Source: Anaerolineaceae bacterium UBA1363 (GTDB taxonomy: Bacteria; Chloroflexota; Anaerolineae; Anaerolineales; Anaerolineaceae). From it: a DNA stretch of 53,269 nucleotides. The notes beneath the pieces are model-generated. The model saw only the letters and a program-made list of their open reading frames with translations, was not told the origin of the DNA and did not search any database. The position numbers and the translations under genes are program-made. Where the stretch lies: the NCBI GenBank assembly GCA_002306055.1, contig DBRR01000047.1, positions 1 to 53,269 of the forward strand, given 5' to 3'. Shown here one piece after another: positions 1-8,013 of the stretch. Numbering within the stretch: the first letter of the stretch is position 1; each line of letters starts with the position of its first letter.

Positions 1-94
1 ACTGAAAGTGTATGGTCGCTAGAATAATCTGGCTTTCTCCAGAGAGATATTAAGATAGAACGATTGAATTTTGAAAAGGTATACTCTAATTAAG

Positions 95-1435
95 ATGGTC
101 AATGAAATCTTACCCACCGTTCTCGGAGCACTCATAGGTTTAGTATTAATGTTTCTGATTATTCGGCAACCGTACCTGGGTGTGGTATTTACGCTCGCAA
201 GCTTGCCAATCATCGATTTGCTCCCGGAAATTCCGCTTTTTTCATCGGTAGTTCCACTGATTGGTGGGGTTACTCTTGTCATATTTATGTTGAGTACAAA
301 AAACGATAAGACCAAAAATCCTCCTGGTGCTTCCATCATTTTTCTCTTAGGCTTTCTATTTATCGCATGGATGTTTTTTTCCAATCCTGAGGCTGCCTGG
401 AGCGGAAGGGACCGGAACTGGGTTTTCACCTTTGTCCAGCTTTTGGTGCTAATGTTTCTTTCCAGCCGCCTGCTGGATACAAAAGAAAAGCACCACACCC
501 TCATGTGGATCTTTTCCATCGTGGCTGTGATTTCGGCTTTTGTTGCCATCCAACAAGGCTACATCGCTGAGACCGATAATGCCTCCTATGGTTCCAGCGG
601 ATTTGTTGATAACGCTAATGCTGCTGCCCGCTATTTTATCGTGGCTATGATCTTTCTCACGCACCTCCGCTCGGAGTCAAACAAGTCTTTCGCACGCTTA
701 TTAATGCTGGTTGGGATCATTATTACTTACATTGGCGTGTTTTTCACTGTCTCCCGTACGGGCATTGTTCTGCTTTTCGCAGCCCAAGTCATGATCTTCT
801 TTTCGCAGTCTTCCGGCAAGCAGCGCAGGAATATTATTATTTTGGGGCTTATTAGCTTGGTTCTGGTCTGGCTTATTTCTGAGAATGCCTTCAGGCTGGC
901 AGGAACTATTCTGCCTGCGGTATCGGAGGGCGAAAACACCATGGGCTTGCGATACGCGCTTTGGGAGGCTGCCATACGCATGTTAAGGGAGAAACCCGTG
1001 ACAGGTGTGGGAATTGGGATGTATCGATTCCTGGTACCCTACTACAGCCAGGATCTGCCTTTTATCCGCGGGCGTTTACTTTGGGTGCACAACACTTACA
1101 TCCAGATCCTGGTTGAAACCGGTGTTGTTGGCTTCATCCTGTTCTTCGGCATGTTCACCAATGCCTTTCTGAACTTCCTCAAGGCGAAATTTCCGCCCGA
1201 TGATGAGAGAACCAAATTGGTGAGAGTCTGGTTTATCATTTTCATTGTCATGCTGATTGGGGGGCTTACCAAGAGTGACCATGCCGATAAACTCACTTGG
1301 GCGGTGATGGGTGTCAGTGTGATATTTGCCAATCAGTCGCGGTCCTTGGGTTTGGTGACAGAAAAGCGGAAATTAGCTCGGATCCCCTCGTACAAAACTT
1401 TATCGTCCAGTCGGCGTGTGAGGATCAAAGGATGA
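95..1435 (+). CDS. O-antigen ligase/polymerase-like membrane protein (Wzy_C type)
   Basis: About 446 aa, mostly hydrophobic, with roughly ten membrane segments. Near residues 315-345 it has the Wzy_C-type signature: a G-V-G-x-G-M-Y-R-F stretch, then a large loop ending in W-V-H-N-T-Y, which resembles the conserved His-Asn of O-antigen ligases and polymerases. Such proteins join or polymerise lipid-linked sugar chains outside the membrane. A TTG at 71 would add eight residues; the ATG at 95 opens directly into the first membrane helix and is preferred. The last bases overlap the next start (ATGA), so it heads a polysaccharide operon. The family does not tell ligase from polymerase, and the substrate is unknown. 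Confidence 0.8.
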   Translation: MVNEILPTVLGALIGLVLMFLIIRQPYLGVVFTLASLPIIDLLPEIPLFSSVVPLIGGVTLVIFMLSTKNDKTKNPPGASIIFLLGFLFIAWMFFSNPEAAWSGRDRNWVFTFVQLLVLMFLSSRLLDTKEKHHTLMWIFSIVAVISAFVAIQQGYIAETDNASYGSSGFVDNANAAARYFIVAMIFLTHLRSESNKSFARLLMLVGIIITYIGVFFTVSRTGIVLLFAAQVMIFFSQSSGKQRRNIIILGLISLVLVWLISENAFRLAGTILPAVSEGENTMGLRYALWEAAIRMLREKPVTGVGIGMYRFLVPYYSQDLPFIRGRLLWVHNTYIQILVETGVVGFILFFGMFTNAFLNFLKAKFPPDDERTKLVRVWFIIFIVMLIGGLTKSDHADKLTWAVMGVSVIFANQSRSLGLVTEKRKLARIPSYKTLSSSRRVRIKG

Positions 1436-2553
1436 GTGCTCCCAAGACAGTTGCTATCATCGCGGGGCAGCTGGCTGTTGGCGGAGCGGAGCGGCAGCTT
1501 TACCTATGGCTCTCCAATCTGGATCGCGGTAAGTTCAAACCGGTAGTCCTGACCTTGCATCCCCATCATGACGATTACTGGGAAAAACCTATCAAAGCGC
1601 TCGGCATACCCTTGCTGCGCGTTCCACAGAAGACCAATCGTTTGCAGAGAGTGTCAGAAGTCGTAAAACTTCTACGCCCTTTCAAACCAGACCTTATTCA
1701 CGGCTGGCACTTTTTTGCCAGTGCTTACGCCGTTCTGGCTGCCAGGCTTCTTGGCGTGCCTTGTGTTGGTGGCATAAGAAGCAGTTACGCAGCAAATCAA
1801 CGAAACCTGGAGACTTTCCTGGTTCAGCGTTTTTGCGATGGGGTCGTGGCAAATTCCAGCTCTGCCGCGCAAGCCTATCGCTCATCACTGGGCAATCGAG
1901 GTCAGCCTGTTTTCACAGTACCCAATGCCATCGTGGATTCCTACGCCAGTCGTGAGATGGTTCGTGAGGAATTATCAGCGCGATTTGGTCTGCCTGGAGA
2001 TAAGGTGTGGATCTGTTCGATTGGCAGGATGGAACCGCTGAAACGCTTTGATATTCTGCTTGAAATGGCCAGGCGACTTGGAGCCACTCACGGCAATTTT
2101 CATTTTGTACTGATAGGCGATGGTCCTGAAAAGAGTCGTTTGGAAGGTTTAGCCGAATCCATTGGCGTAACTGAGCGGGTAACGTTCCTGGGCGAGGTGC
2201 CAAACGCCGCCAATTGGATGAAAGGCATGGACGTTTTTTGTTTTCCATCCACGAGTGAAGGCTTGCCGAATGTAATCATGGAAGCTGCCGCGGCAGGCTT
2301 GCCTGTGGTTGCCTGGAAGTTGCCTTTCATCGAAGAATTATTACCTGATAAATCCATGGCTTTGCTGAGTAATCCCGGCGATTTGGATTCCATGTTCAAA
2401 GACCTGTCTGGGCTTCTAAACTCGCAATCCCTGCGCGAAAGCACCGGTATGGCTGCGCAAAAACACATTCTCGAGAACTTTGGTGTTGAGCGATACGTCA
2501 GGGAGATGACCTCGGTATACGACTCTGTTCTGGTAGCTGATAAAAGGTTCTGA
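1432..2553 (+). CDS. Glycosyltransferase family 4 (GT-B fold)
   Basis: About 373 aa, a normal length for a GT4 retaining glycosyltransferase. The N-terminus reads A-I-I-A-G-Q-L-A-V-G-G-A-E-R-Q, the usual acceptor-domain glycine loop followed by GGAER. The C-terminal half has the GT4 E-x7-E region (S-E-G-L-P-N-V-I-M-E-A). It would add a sugar from a nucleotide donor to a lipid-linked glycan at the inner face of the membrane. The start at 1432 overlaps the previous stop by 4 bp (ATGA); an in-frame ATG at 1297 lies inside the upstream gene and is rejected. Donor and acceptor sugars cannot be told from sequence. Confidence 0.87.
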   Translation: MSAPKTVAIIAGQLAVGGAERQLYLWLSNLDRGKFKPVVLTLHPHHDDYWEKPIKALGIPLLRVPQKTNRLQRVSEVVKLLRPFKPDLIHGWHFFASAYAVLAARLLGVPCVGGIRSSYAANQRNLETFLVQRFCDGVVANSSSAAQAYRSSLGNRGQPVFTVPNAIVDSYASREMVREELSARFGLPGDKVWICSIGRMEPLKRFDILLEMARRLGATHGNFHFVLIGDGPEKSRLEGLAESIGVTERVTFLGEVPNAANWMKGMDVFCFPSTSEGLPNVIMEAAAAGLPVVAWKLPFIEELLPDKSMALLSNPGDLDSMFKDLSGLLNSQSLRESTGMAAQKHILENFGVERYVREMTSVYDSVLVADKRF

Positions 2554-3350
2554 TGATCCTTCTTTATCACCTCGTTTTTCCCGACATGACGCCAAAAGGC
2601 ACCTGGAATGCTGGGCTGGTGCTCAGGATGGCGCAGTTCAAGCGTCAGATCTTGTGGCTTAATAAGCGTTATCAGATTCTGAAACTTATTGACTATGTCG
2701 CGCTTTACCGCAACGATCCCGATTTGATTGAAGATAAACTTGCGATCACCTTTGATGACGGTTATCGATCGGTGGTTGATCTGGTAGCCCCCTTTTTTGA
2801 ATCTGAGCGAATCCCAGCTACATTTTTCTGTAGCACCAGGCATTTTGAACGACAGGATTTACTCTGGTTTGTTTATTTCAACGCCCTGTGCAGCGAGAGA
2901 AGTTACAACAAAATATCATTCCAGGGTAGTGACTATCGGCTGGACGCGCGTAAACCAGCCCTTGAAACGTGGAGGATGCTGATCAGGAAAGCGAGGGAGA
3001 GCGGTGACCCGATCGGTTTTGCCGACGACCTGGCCCAAAAATATCCCTTGCCGCCCCAGGTCATGCGCAAATATGAAGGGGTGACAGAAGAGCAGTTGGT
3101 AATGATCGCAAAAAGTGATGTGCTTTCCCTGGGCGGCCATACCCATAACCATCCTTATCTGGATCAGCTTCCCCTGGATGCCCAAATTCAGGAGATGGCG
3201 GTCAATAAACAGATTCTGGAAAACGTGAGTCAAACTCAAGTATCGCTTTTTGCTTACACAGGGGGTGTCTATAACCACGACTCGTTGGCGGCAGTGCGCT
3301 CGGTGGGTTACGACGCGGCATTTGCGGTAAACCCAAAAAAAACTAAGTGA
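2553..3350 (+). CDS. Polysaccharide deacetylase (NodB/CE4 family), C-terminus frameshifted
   Basis: The open part encodes 265 aa. It has the CE4 metal/catalytic motif T-F-D-D-G-Y-R near residues 66-72 and the second motif G-G-H-T-H-N-H near 195. These enzymes remove N-acetyl groups from glycans, here probably the locus-encoded polysaccharide. The ATG overlaps the preceding TGA by one base. The frame ends abruptly just after an A8 run at 3335-3342. With seven A the reading continues in the +1 frame for about 40 sensible residues to the TAG at 3466-3468. The metal-binding motifs lie before the break, so the short form could still be active. Confidence 0.82.
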   Translation: MILLYHLVFPDMTPKGTWNAGLVLRMAQFKRQILWLNKRYQILKLIDYVALYRNDPDLIEDKLAITFDDGYRSVVDLVAPFFESERIPATFFCSTRHFERQDLLWFVYFNALCSERSYNKISFQGSDYRLDARKPALETWRMLIRKARESGDPIGFADDLAQKYPLPPQVMRKYEGVTEEQLVMIAKSDVLSLGGHTHNHPYLDQLPLDAQIQEMAVNKQILENVSQTQVSLFAYTGGVYNHDSLAAVRSVGYDAAFAVNPKKTK

Positions 3351-3468
3351 GGACAGGATGTTGGAGATGTCGAGGATCGATATTTACTCTCCCTCGTTAA
3401 TTAAGTTAAAGTTGAAGTCGTCAGGCTTAGGCGAAATTGTAAGAAGTTCGCTTCGGAGGGCACCATAG
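3343..3468 (+). other. Out-of-frame C-terminal continuation of the polysaccharide deacetylase
   Basis: Read in the +1 frame relative to the gene above, this stretch gives L-S-E-D-R-M-L-E-M-S-R-I-D-I-Y, then a Lys/Leu-rich tail ending R-R-A-P before TAG at 3466. The segment resembles the usual C-terminal end of CE4 deacetylases, where an Arg-Ile-Asp element follows the last strand. It has no start codon of its own and no ribosome site. It is best read as the original end of the gene, displaced by one extra A in the poly-A run at 3335-3342. Confidence 0.7.
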
Positions 3469-3491
3469 ACACGACCCATAAACGCATTTTA

Positions 3492-4523
3492 ATGATTGGG
3501 AACTACCTCGTTTCCCCTCGCCACAATAAAAATGTGTGGCAGGCGCTCGCGGAGCGATTGCCGTCTATGGGTTGGGAAGTGCATGTCACATCCACAAAAG
3601 AGTCTCAGATTTTGCGCTTGCTGGATATGCTCACAACGATTGTGGTCAACCGTAAGCATTTTGATCTGGCTCAAATTGATGTGTTCAGCGGTAAAGCCTT
3701 CATCTATGCCGAATACTGCGCAAGATTGTTGAGCATTATCCAAAAACCATTTGTGTTGACTCTTCATGGCGGCGGCTTACCTGTCTTTGCAGACCAGCAT
3801 CCCAAGCGAGTCGCAAACCTTCTCTCTTGGGCTTCTGAAGTTGTTGCCCCTTCGCCATTTCTGCAGCAAAGCCTCAGCAAATATCACAGCCAAATCAAGG
3901 TCATTCCTAACGGAATTGATATTTCTTCAATCCCTTATAAACCTCGCAAGTCAATTTCCCCAAATTTGATTTGGGTTCGCGCTTTTCATCAGACCTATAA
4001 TCCTGAACTTGCAGTCAGGGTTTTGTCGAGTCTGGTCACAGATTACCCTAACACCCGCTTGACCATGGTCGGACCTGACAAAGGTGATGGCAGCCTGCAA
4101 GCAGTAAATTCTTTAGCCAAAAAATTGGGGGTTGTTGATCAATTGATCATCCTGCCCGCTGTACCTTACGAAGAAGTGCCTTCTTTGTTGGATCGGGCAG
4201 ATGTTTTTATCAATACAACCAACTATGATAATGCTCCGAGGAGCCTACTGGAAGCTATGGCAAATGGGGTTTGTGTTGTCTCGACCAACGTGGGTGGAAT
4301 CCCCTGGATGATCACCAATTTAGAGGACGGACTCCTGGTACCTCCCGAGGATGAGTTGGCGATGGTAAATGCCTTAAAATCCCTTTTAGAGAATCCTGAG
4401 GTTGCCATGCGCATTTCGCAAAATGCCCGAAGAACCGCCGAGCGGCACGATTGGTCGAATGTGATTCCCGAGTGGGATGCTCTCTTTAGTGAAGTGCTGG
4501 CAGGAAACCATGGGGAAAACTGA
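3492..4523 (+). CDS. Glycosyltransferase family 4
   Basis: 343 aa with GT-B layout. The N-terminal domain starts I-G-N-Y-L-V-S-P-R. The C-terminal domain has V-G-P-D-K-G-D-G-S-L-Q, then D-V-F-I-N-T-T-N-Y-D-N-A-P-R-S-L-L-E-A-M-A-N-G, the GT4 donor-binding stretch with the second Glu. It probably extends the lipid-linked glycan. It starts 23 bp after the restored end of the deacetylase, and its 3' end overlaps the next start by 14 bp, consistent with one operon. Specificity is unknown. Confidence 0.85.
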   Translation: MIGNYLVSPRHNKNVWQALAERLPSMGWEVHVTSTKESQILRLLDMLTTIVVNRKHFDLAQIDVFSGKAFIYAEYCARLLSIIQKPFVLTLHGGGLPVFADQHPKRVANLLSWASEVVAPSPFLQQSLSKYHSQIKVIPNGIDISSIPYKPRKSISPNLIWVRAFHQTYNPELAVRVLSSLVTDYPNTRLTMVGPDKGDGSLQAVNSLAKKLGVVDQLIILPAVPYEEVPSLLDRADVFINTTNYDNAPRSLLEAMANGVCVVSTNVGGIPWMITNLEDGLLVPPEDELAMVNALKSLLENPEVAMRISQNARRTAERHDWSNVIPEWDALFSEVLAGNHGEN

Positions 4524-5883
4524 CCGAATTTATCAGCGAAGTCCCTTTTGGCTGCAAAATGCCATGGTTAGCCTTTATGGTGCCTGGTGGCATTGGTTGC
4601 GCTTTGGTGGGGACTATTCAAGATACACTGAGGAGATCCGCCAGCGCGAGTTTTTCACCAGTTCCCAGTGGCAGGAATTTCAACAGGCGAAGTTAATCAA
4701 TCTCCTTCGGCTTTGTGTTGATGACGTACCGTATTACAAAAACAATTGGAGCCAATCTCAAAAAGAATCCGCCTTAGTTGGGGATCTGGCCAACTTACCC
4801 CTTCTCGAAAAAAAAGCTCTGCGAGGTTTCGAATCCTCGTTTTACAGGCAAGCTTCGGGCGGTTTATTCAAACAAACCTTCCACACCAGCGGCACGACCG
4901 GCACACCGATTTCGACAACTTTCACACTCCCTGAATTGCGCGAAAGCCTGGCTGTGAGGGAAGTTAGATCAGCTAATTGGGCGGAGGTTTCTTTTTCGCA
5001 ACCCCGGGCGACTTTTTCTGGCAGAATGGTGGAGCCCGATCCAGAAGAAAAGCGAAATGTATATCGCTACAACGCAGCTGAAAAGCAGGTCTATTTTTCT
5101 GCCTTCCACCTGAGCCCCGCCACAGCCCACAGTTATGTGGAAGCCCTTAAAAAGCATAAGGTCGTTTGGCTGACCGGGTACGCGGTTTCTTATTACCTGC
5201 TGGCGCGTTACATCCTCGAGCAGCAAATCGAAGTCCCGCAACTCAAAGCAGTCATCACGACGAGCGAAAAATTGACGGACCAGATGCGCGACGTGATGGA
5301 GAAAGCCTATGGCTGCAAGGTTTTCGAAGAATACAGCACGGTTGAAAGCGCCTTGTTTGCTTCTGAGTGCGAACACGGCAGACTGCATGTTAGCCCTGAT
5401 GTGGGCATCGTTGAGATCCTCCGCCCTGACGGCACTCCCTGTGAGGCGGGTGAAGTGGGCGAGGTGGTGACTACCTGCCTGTTTCGTTCCTATCAGCCGC
5501 TTATCCGTTTCAGATTGGGGGATCTGGCTGCCTGGGATCCTGAGCCTTGCCCGTGCGGGCGCCAAATGCCCGTGATCAAAGAGGTGGTCGGTCGGATTGA
5601 AGATGTGGTTACGGGTCCCGACGGCAGACAATTAGTCCGTTTTCACGGCATTTTCACAGATCAACCTCATATCATCGAAGGGCAGATCATCCAGGAAACC
5701 TTGACTGATTTTACTGTCAGGCTTGTTCCAACCTCGGAATTCTCTGAAATGGATGAACATGATGTGCGCCAGCGCATGCGGCAGCGTTTGGGCGATCAGG
5801 TGACGATAAAAATTGAAAAAGTCACATCAATTCCGAGATCTACTTCAGGGAAATTTCGCGCAGTTATATCAAAGGTCAAATAG
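4510..5883 (+). CDS. Phenylacetate-CoA ligase/CapK-like adenylate-forming protein
   Basis: About 457 aa. It has the ATP-binding signature T-S-G-T-T-G-T-P near residue 125, a middle domain with T-S-E-K-L-T and E-E-Y-S-T-V-E-S, and a C-terminal lid with F-R-L-G-D-L-A and G-R-I-E-D-V-V. This is the PaaK/CapK branch of the ANL superfamily, often found in capsule loci. It would activate a carboxylate as an adenylate, perhaps for glycan decoration or lipid attachment; the substrate is unknown. The chosen ATG follows CAGGAAACC and overlaps the upstream glycosyltransferase; the in-frame 4477 start lacks such support. Cys in the C-C-P-C-G-like region (P-C-P-C-G) recall PaaK relatives. Confidence 0.8.
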   Translation: MGKTDRIYQRSPFWLQNAMVSLYGAWWHWLRFGGDYSRYTEEIRQREFFTSSQWQEFQQAKLINLLRLCVDDVPYYKNNWSQSQKESALVGDLANLPLLEKKALRGFESSFYRQASGGLFKQTFHTSGTTGTPISTTFTLPELRESLAVREVRSANWAEVSFSQPRATFSGRMVEPDPEEKRNVYRYNAAEKQVYFSAFHLSPATAHSYVEALKKHKVVWLTGYAVSYYLLARYILEQQIEVPQLKAVITTSEKLTDQMRDVMEKAYGCKVFEEYSTVESALFASECEHGRLHVSPDVGIVEILRPDGTPCEAGEVGEVVTTCLFRSYQPLIRFRLGDLAAWDPEPCPCGRQMPVIKEVVGRIEDVVTGPDGRQLVRFHGIFTDQPHIIEGQIIQETLTDFTVRLVPTSEFSEMDEHDVRQRMRQRLGDQVTIKIEKVTSIPRSTSGKFRAVISKVK

Positions 5884-6912
5884 TTGTCAGATCAAACCTT
5901 TGTTTCGATAGTTATTCCGGTTCGCAATGAGGTTCGCAATATACCTCGCTGTCTTCAAGCCATTTCTGACCAGGATTACCCATCGGATCGCATTGAAGTT
6001 CTCATTGCGGATGGGATGTCTGATGACGGCACATTTGAATTGCTTCAGGAATGGGCTGCGCAGGCTGTGAACCGACATGTTTTCCAAAACCCGGGAAAAA
6101 TCGTCCCCACTGGATTAAATATCCTTATTCCCAAAACAAAGGGAGAAGTTGTCATCCGCGTCGATGGACACTGCGTGATTGCCCCGGATTACATCTCCAA
6201 CTGTGTGCGTCATTTGCACCAGGACCAGGTGGACGGGGTGGGCGGACCCATGCGCTCGATTGGTGAGGATATTATTTCCCAGGTTACTGCGCTTGCTATG
6301 AGTTCCAAGTTTGGGGTGGGAAACTCTTCGTTTCGCACTGAAACTGGTCAAACCAAACTGGCAGATACAGTGCCTTTTCCAGCCTACACTCGCGCCATCA
6401 TCAAAAAGGTTGGACTTTATGATGAAGAGTTGGTCCGCAATCAGGACGATGAATACAATTATCGCATCCGCGAGGCAGGCGGAAAAATCTTGCTCGCGGA
6501 AGATGTGAGCTCGGAATACTACAGCCGCGGTTCGCTTAAAAAGCTCTGGAAGCAGTATTTTCAGTATGGTTTTTGGAAGGTACGTGTCTTGCAAAAGCAC
6601 CCCCGACAGATGAGCCTGCGCCAGTTCGTCCCGCTTGGCTTTGTTTTGGCATTGATCATGACTCTTTTCCTGAGCTTCCTGGCTCCCTGGGGCTGGAAGG
6701 CTTTGCTGGCTTTAGTAGGTGTTTATCTACTGGTTAATCTGTCAGCCTCCGTCATCACCGCGGCAGGTCAGGGCTTCAAAACGTTTTTGCTCCTCCCGCT
6801 GGCGTTCGCTATCATCCATCTCAGCTATGGCTTGGGTTTCCTGGTAGGTTTGTTCAAGTTTTGGAACCGATGGAAGGATAAGAAAGGTCAGGTGCCTCTC
6901 TGGCTCCCTTAA
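5884..6912 (+). CDS. Glycosyltransferase family 2, membrane-anchored (ExoA-like)
   Basis: 342 aa. The GT-A domain fills residues 1-225: V-S-I-V-I-P-V-R-N-E at the N-terminus, A-D-G-M-S-D-D-G-T around residue 42, V-D-G-H as the DxD-like motif near 95, and N-Q-D-D-E-Y-N-Y-R as the catalytic-base region near 186. Three or four hydrophobic helices follow (about 245-325). The layout matches succinoglycan ExoA-type transferases that elongate polyprenyl-linked oligosaccharides. It starts with TTG directly after the previous TAG, which fits translational coupling. Sugar specificity is not readable. Confidence 0.85.
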   Translation: MSDQTFVSIVIPVRNEVRNIPRCLQAISDQDYPSDRIEVLIADGMSDDGTFELLQEWAAQAVNRHVFQNPGKIVPTGLNILIPKTKGEVVIRVDGHCVIAPDYISNCVRHLHQDQVDGVGGPMRSIGEDIISQVTALAMSSKFGVGNSSFRTETGQTKLADTVPFPAYTRAIIKKVGLYDEELVRNQDDEYNYRIREAGGKILLAEDVSSEYYSRGSLKKLWKQYFQYGFWKVRVLQKHPRQMSLRQFVPLGFVLALIMTLFLSFLAPWGWKALLALVGVYLLVNLSASVITAAGQGFKTFLLLPLAFAIIHLSYGLGFLVGLFKFWNRWKDKKGQVPLWLP

Positions 6913-6971
6913 TCGATCAAAATCCGGATATAGAGAGACTGCGGCAGGAATATGCTCGTCGTTCTGAAAAA

Positions 6972-7613
6972 TTGGAGAGCAAGAGCCTTTATTCATCAGA
7001 GAATCCAGCTTATCAATGGATGATTTCTGATCGTCAGAAAAACATCCTCGATCTCTTGAGCTCGACTCATACAGCTGATCTGGTTGATCTGCGAATTCTG
7101 GAAATTGGCTGTGGTACTGGGGGTGTCATTAATGAATTCATACACCTGGGCGCAATGCCCACGGGAATTGTTGGAATAGATCTGCTTCTTGACCGCCTTC
7201 AACAAGCGTCAACAGATCTTCCGGATTGTTCCTGGATTAATGCCAATGGGCAGCAGCTTCCCTTCCAGGATGAAAACTTTGACTTGCTTCTTCAGTTTAC
7301 AGCTTTTTCCTCAATTTTGGATCCTGGCACTAAAAATGACATGGCCGCGGAAATGCTGCGAGTCCTGAAGCCGGGTGGCAATATTCTTTGGTACGATTTC
7401 ATCTGGAATCCGACCAACCCACAAACCAAGGGGATTGGTTTGAAAGAAATCAAATCCCTCTTTCCCGCTTGTGAATTCACGCCGTTGCGAATTACTCTCG
7501 CCCCACCACTTACCAGGCTGCTGTTGCCTCGTTTCCCCCGGTTTGTGAATTGGCTGTCCTCATTGAAACTGCTCAATTCTCACCTGCTGGTCTGGATCCA
7601 AAAACCAGATTGA
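6972..7613 (+). CDS. SAM-dependent methyltransferase (class I), start uncertain
   Basis: 213 aa from a TTG start. It has motif I of class I methyltransferases, I-L-E-I-G-C-G-T-G-G, then a Methyltransf_11-like core with N-G-Q-Q-L-P-F-Q-D-E-N-F-D and L-K-P-G-G. It probably methylates a sugar or lipid of the polysaccharide pathway. The frame stays open upstream to 6882, and residues just before the TTG (E-R-L-R-Q-E-Y-A-R-R-S-E-K-L) look genuinely coding. The true start may therefore be earlier at a non-ATG codon such as CTG at 6900, or the beginning was lost. It closes the first polysaccharide operon. Confidence 0.75.
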   Translation: MESKSLYSSENPAYQWMISDRQKNILDLLSSTHTADLVDLRILEIGCGTGGVINEFIHLGAMPTGIVGIDLLLDRLQQASTDLPDCSWINANGQQLPFQDENFDLLLQFTAFSSILDPGTKNDMAAEMLRVLKPGGNILWYDFIWNPTNPQTKGIGLKEIKSLFPACEFTPLRITLAPPLTRLLLPRFPRFVNWLSSLKLLNSHLLVWIQKPD

Positions 7614-8013
7614 TTTTGGCCATTTCGACAAATAATTTTGTTCAGACATGTGTTTTGTATTGGGTTACTAATTCAACCTACTTTTCCTCCTTAGTCGCGC
7701 CAAACCTCTATAATCTGTTTTTTTTTGTTTACAACTACTATATAGCCATATCAATGGAGAGTATCTGCATAATGGTGGCCATCCAAATAAACTCTCACTC
7801 TCTCTCCCCATGTCCAAGACCTGGGCTGCCTCCTTCTTAGAGAAAGCAACCACAACCTGCGTCAATCCCCTTGAAAACCTCTTTTACCTTCCTAAAGCTG
7901 GGAATTCGATAGAACTCTTGCCCACCTGCTTTGGCTGTGGTAATATCGTCAAAGTAGAATCCTATTTTTGATTTATTGTTCGCATTTCATTATCACTATT
8001 CAAAAGGGGAATC
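7614..8013. other. 400-bp gap with a weak antisense coding trace
   Basis: No convincing gene. On the minus strand, 7840-7986 is open for 49 codons without a Met and reads protein-like (G-F-Y-F-D-D-I-T-T-A-K, then F-Y-R-I-P-S-F-R-K-V-K-E-V-F). A shifted frame continues to about 7668. It may be the wreck of an old gene. The start region of the next gene, with AAAAGGGGAATC as ribosome site, lies at the right end. Confidence 0.3.

Noticed and set aside
1..22. Tail of an upstream gene ending in TAG at 20-22
   Set aside because: Only seven codons are visible, too little to support a gene.
2100..2843. 247-aa minus-strand ORF
   Set aside because: Covers parts of two clear plus-strand genes (GT4 and deacetylase) and shows no motifs.
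4969..5631. 220-aa minus-strand ORF
   Set aside because: Shadow of the CapK/PaaK-like gene, which has clear motifs on the plus strand.
7550..7840. 96-aa plus-strand ORF after the methyltransferase
   Set aside because: Begins inside the methyltransferase gene, has no ribosome site, and is of low-complexity composition.
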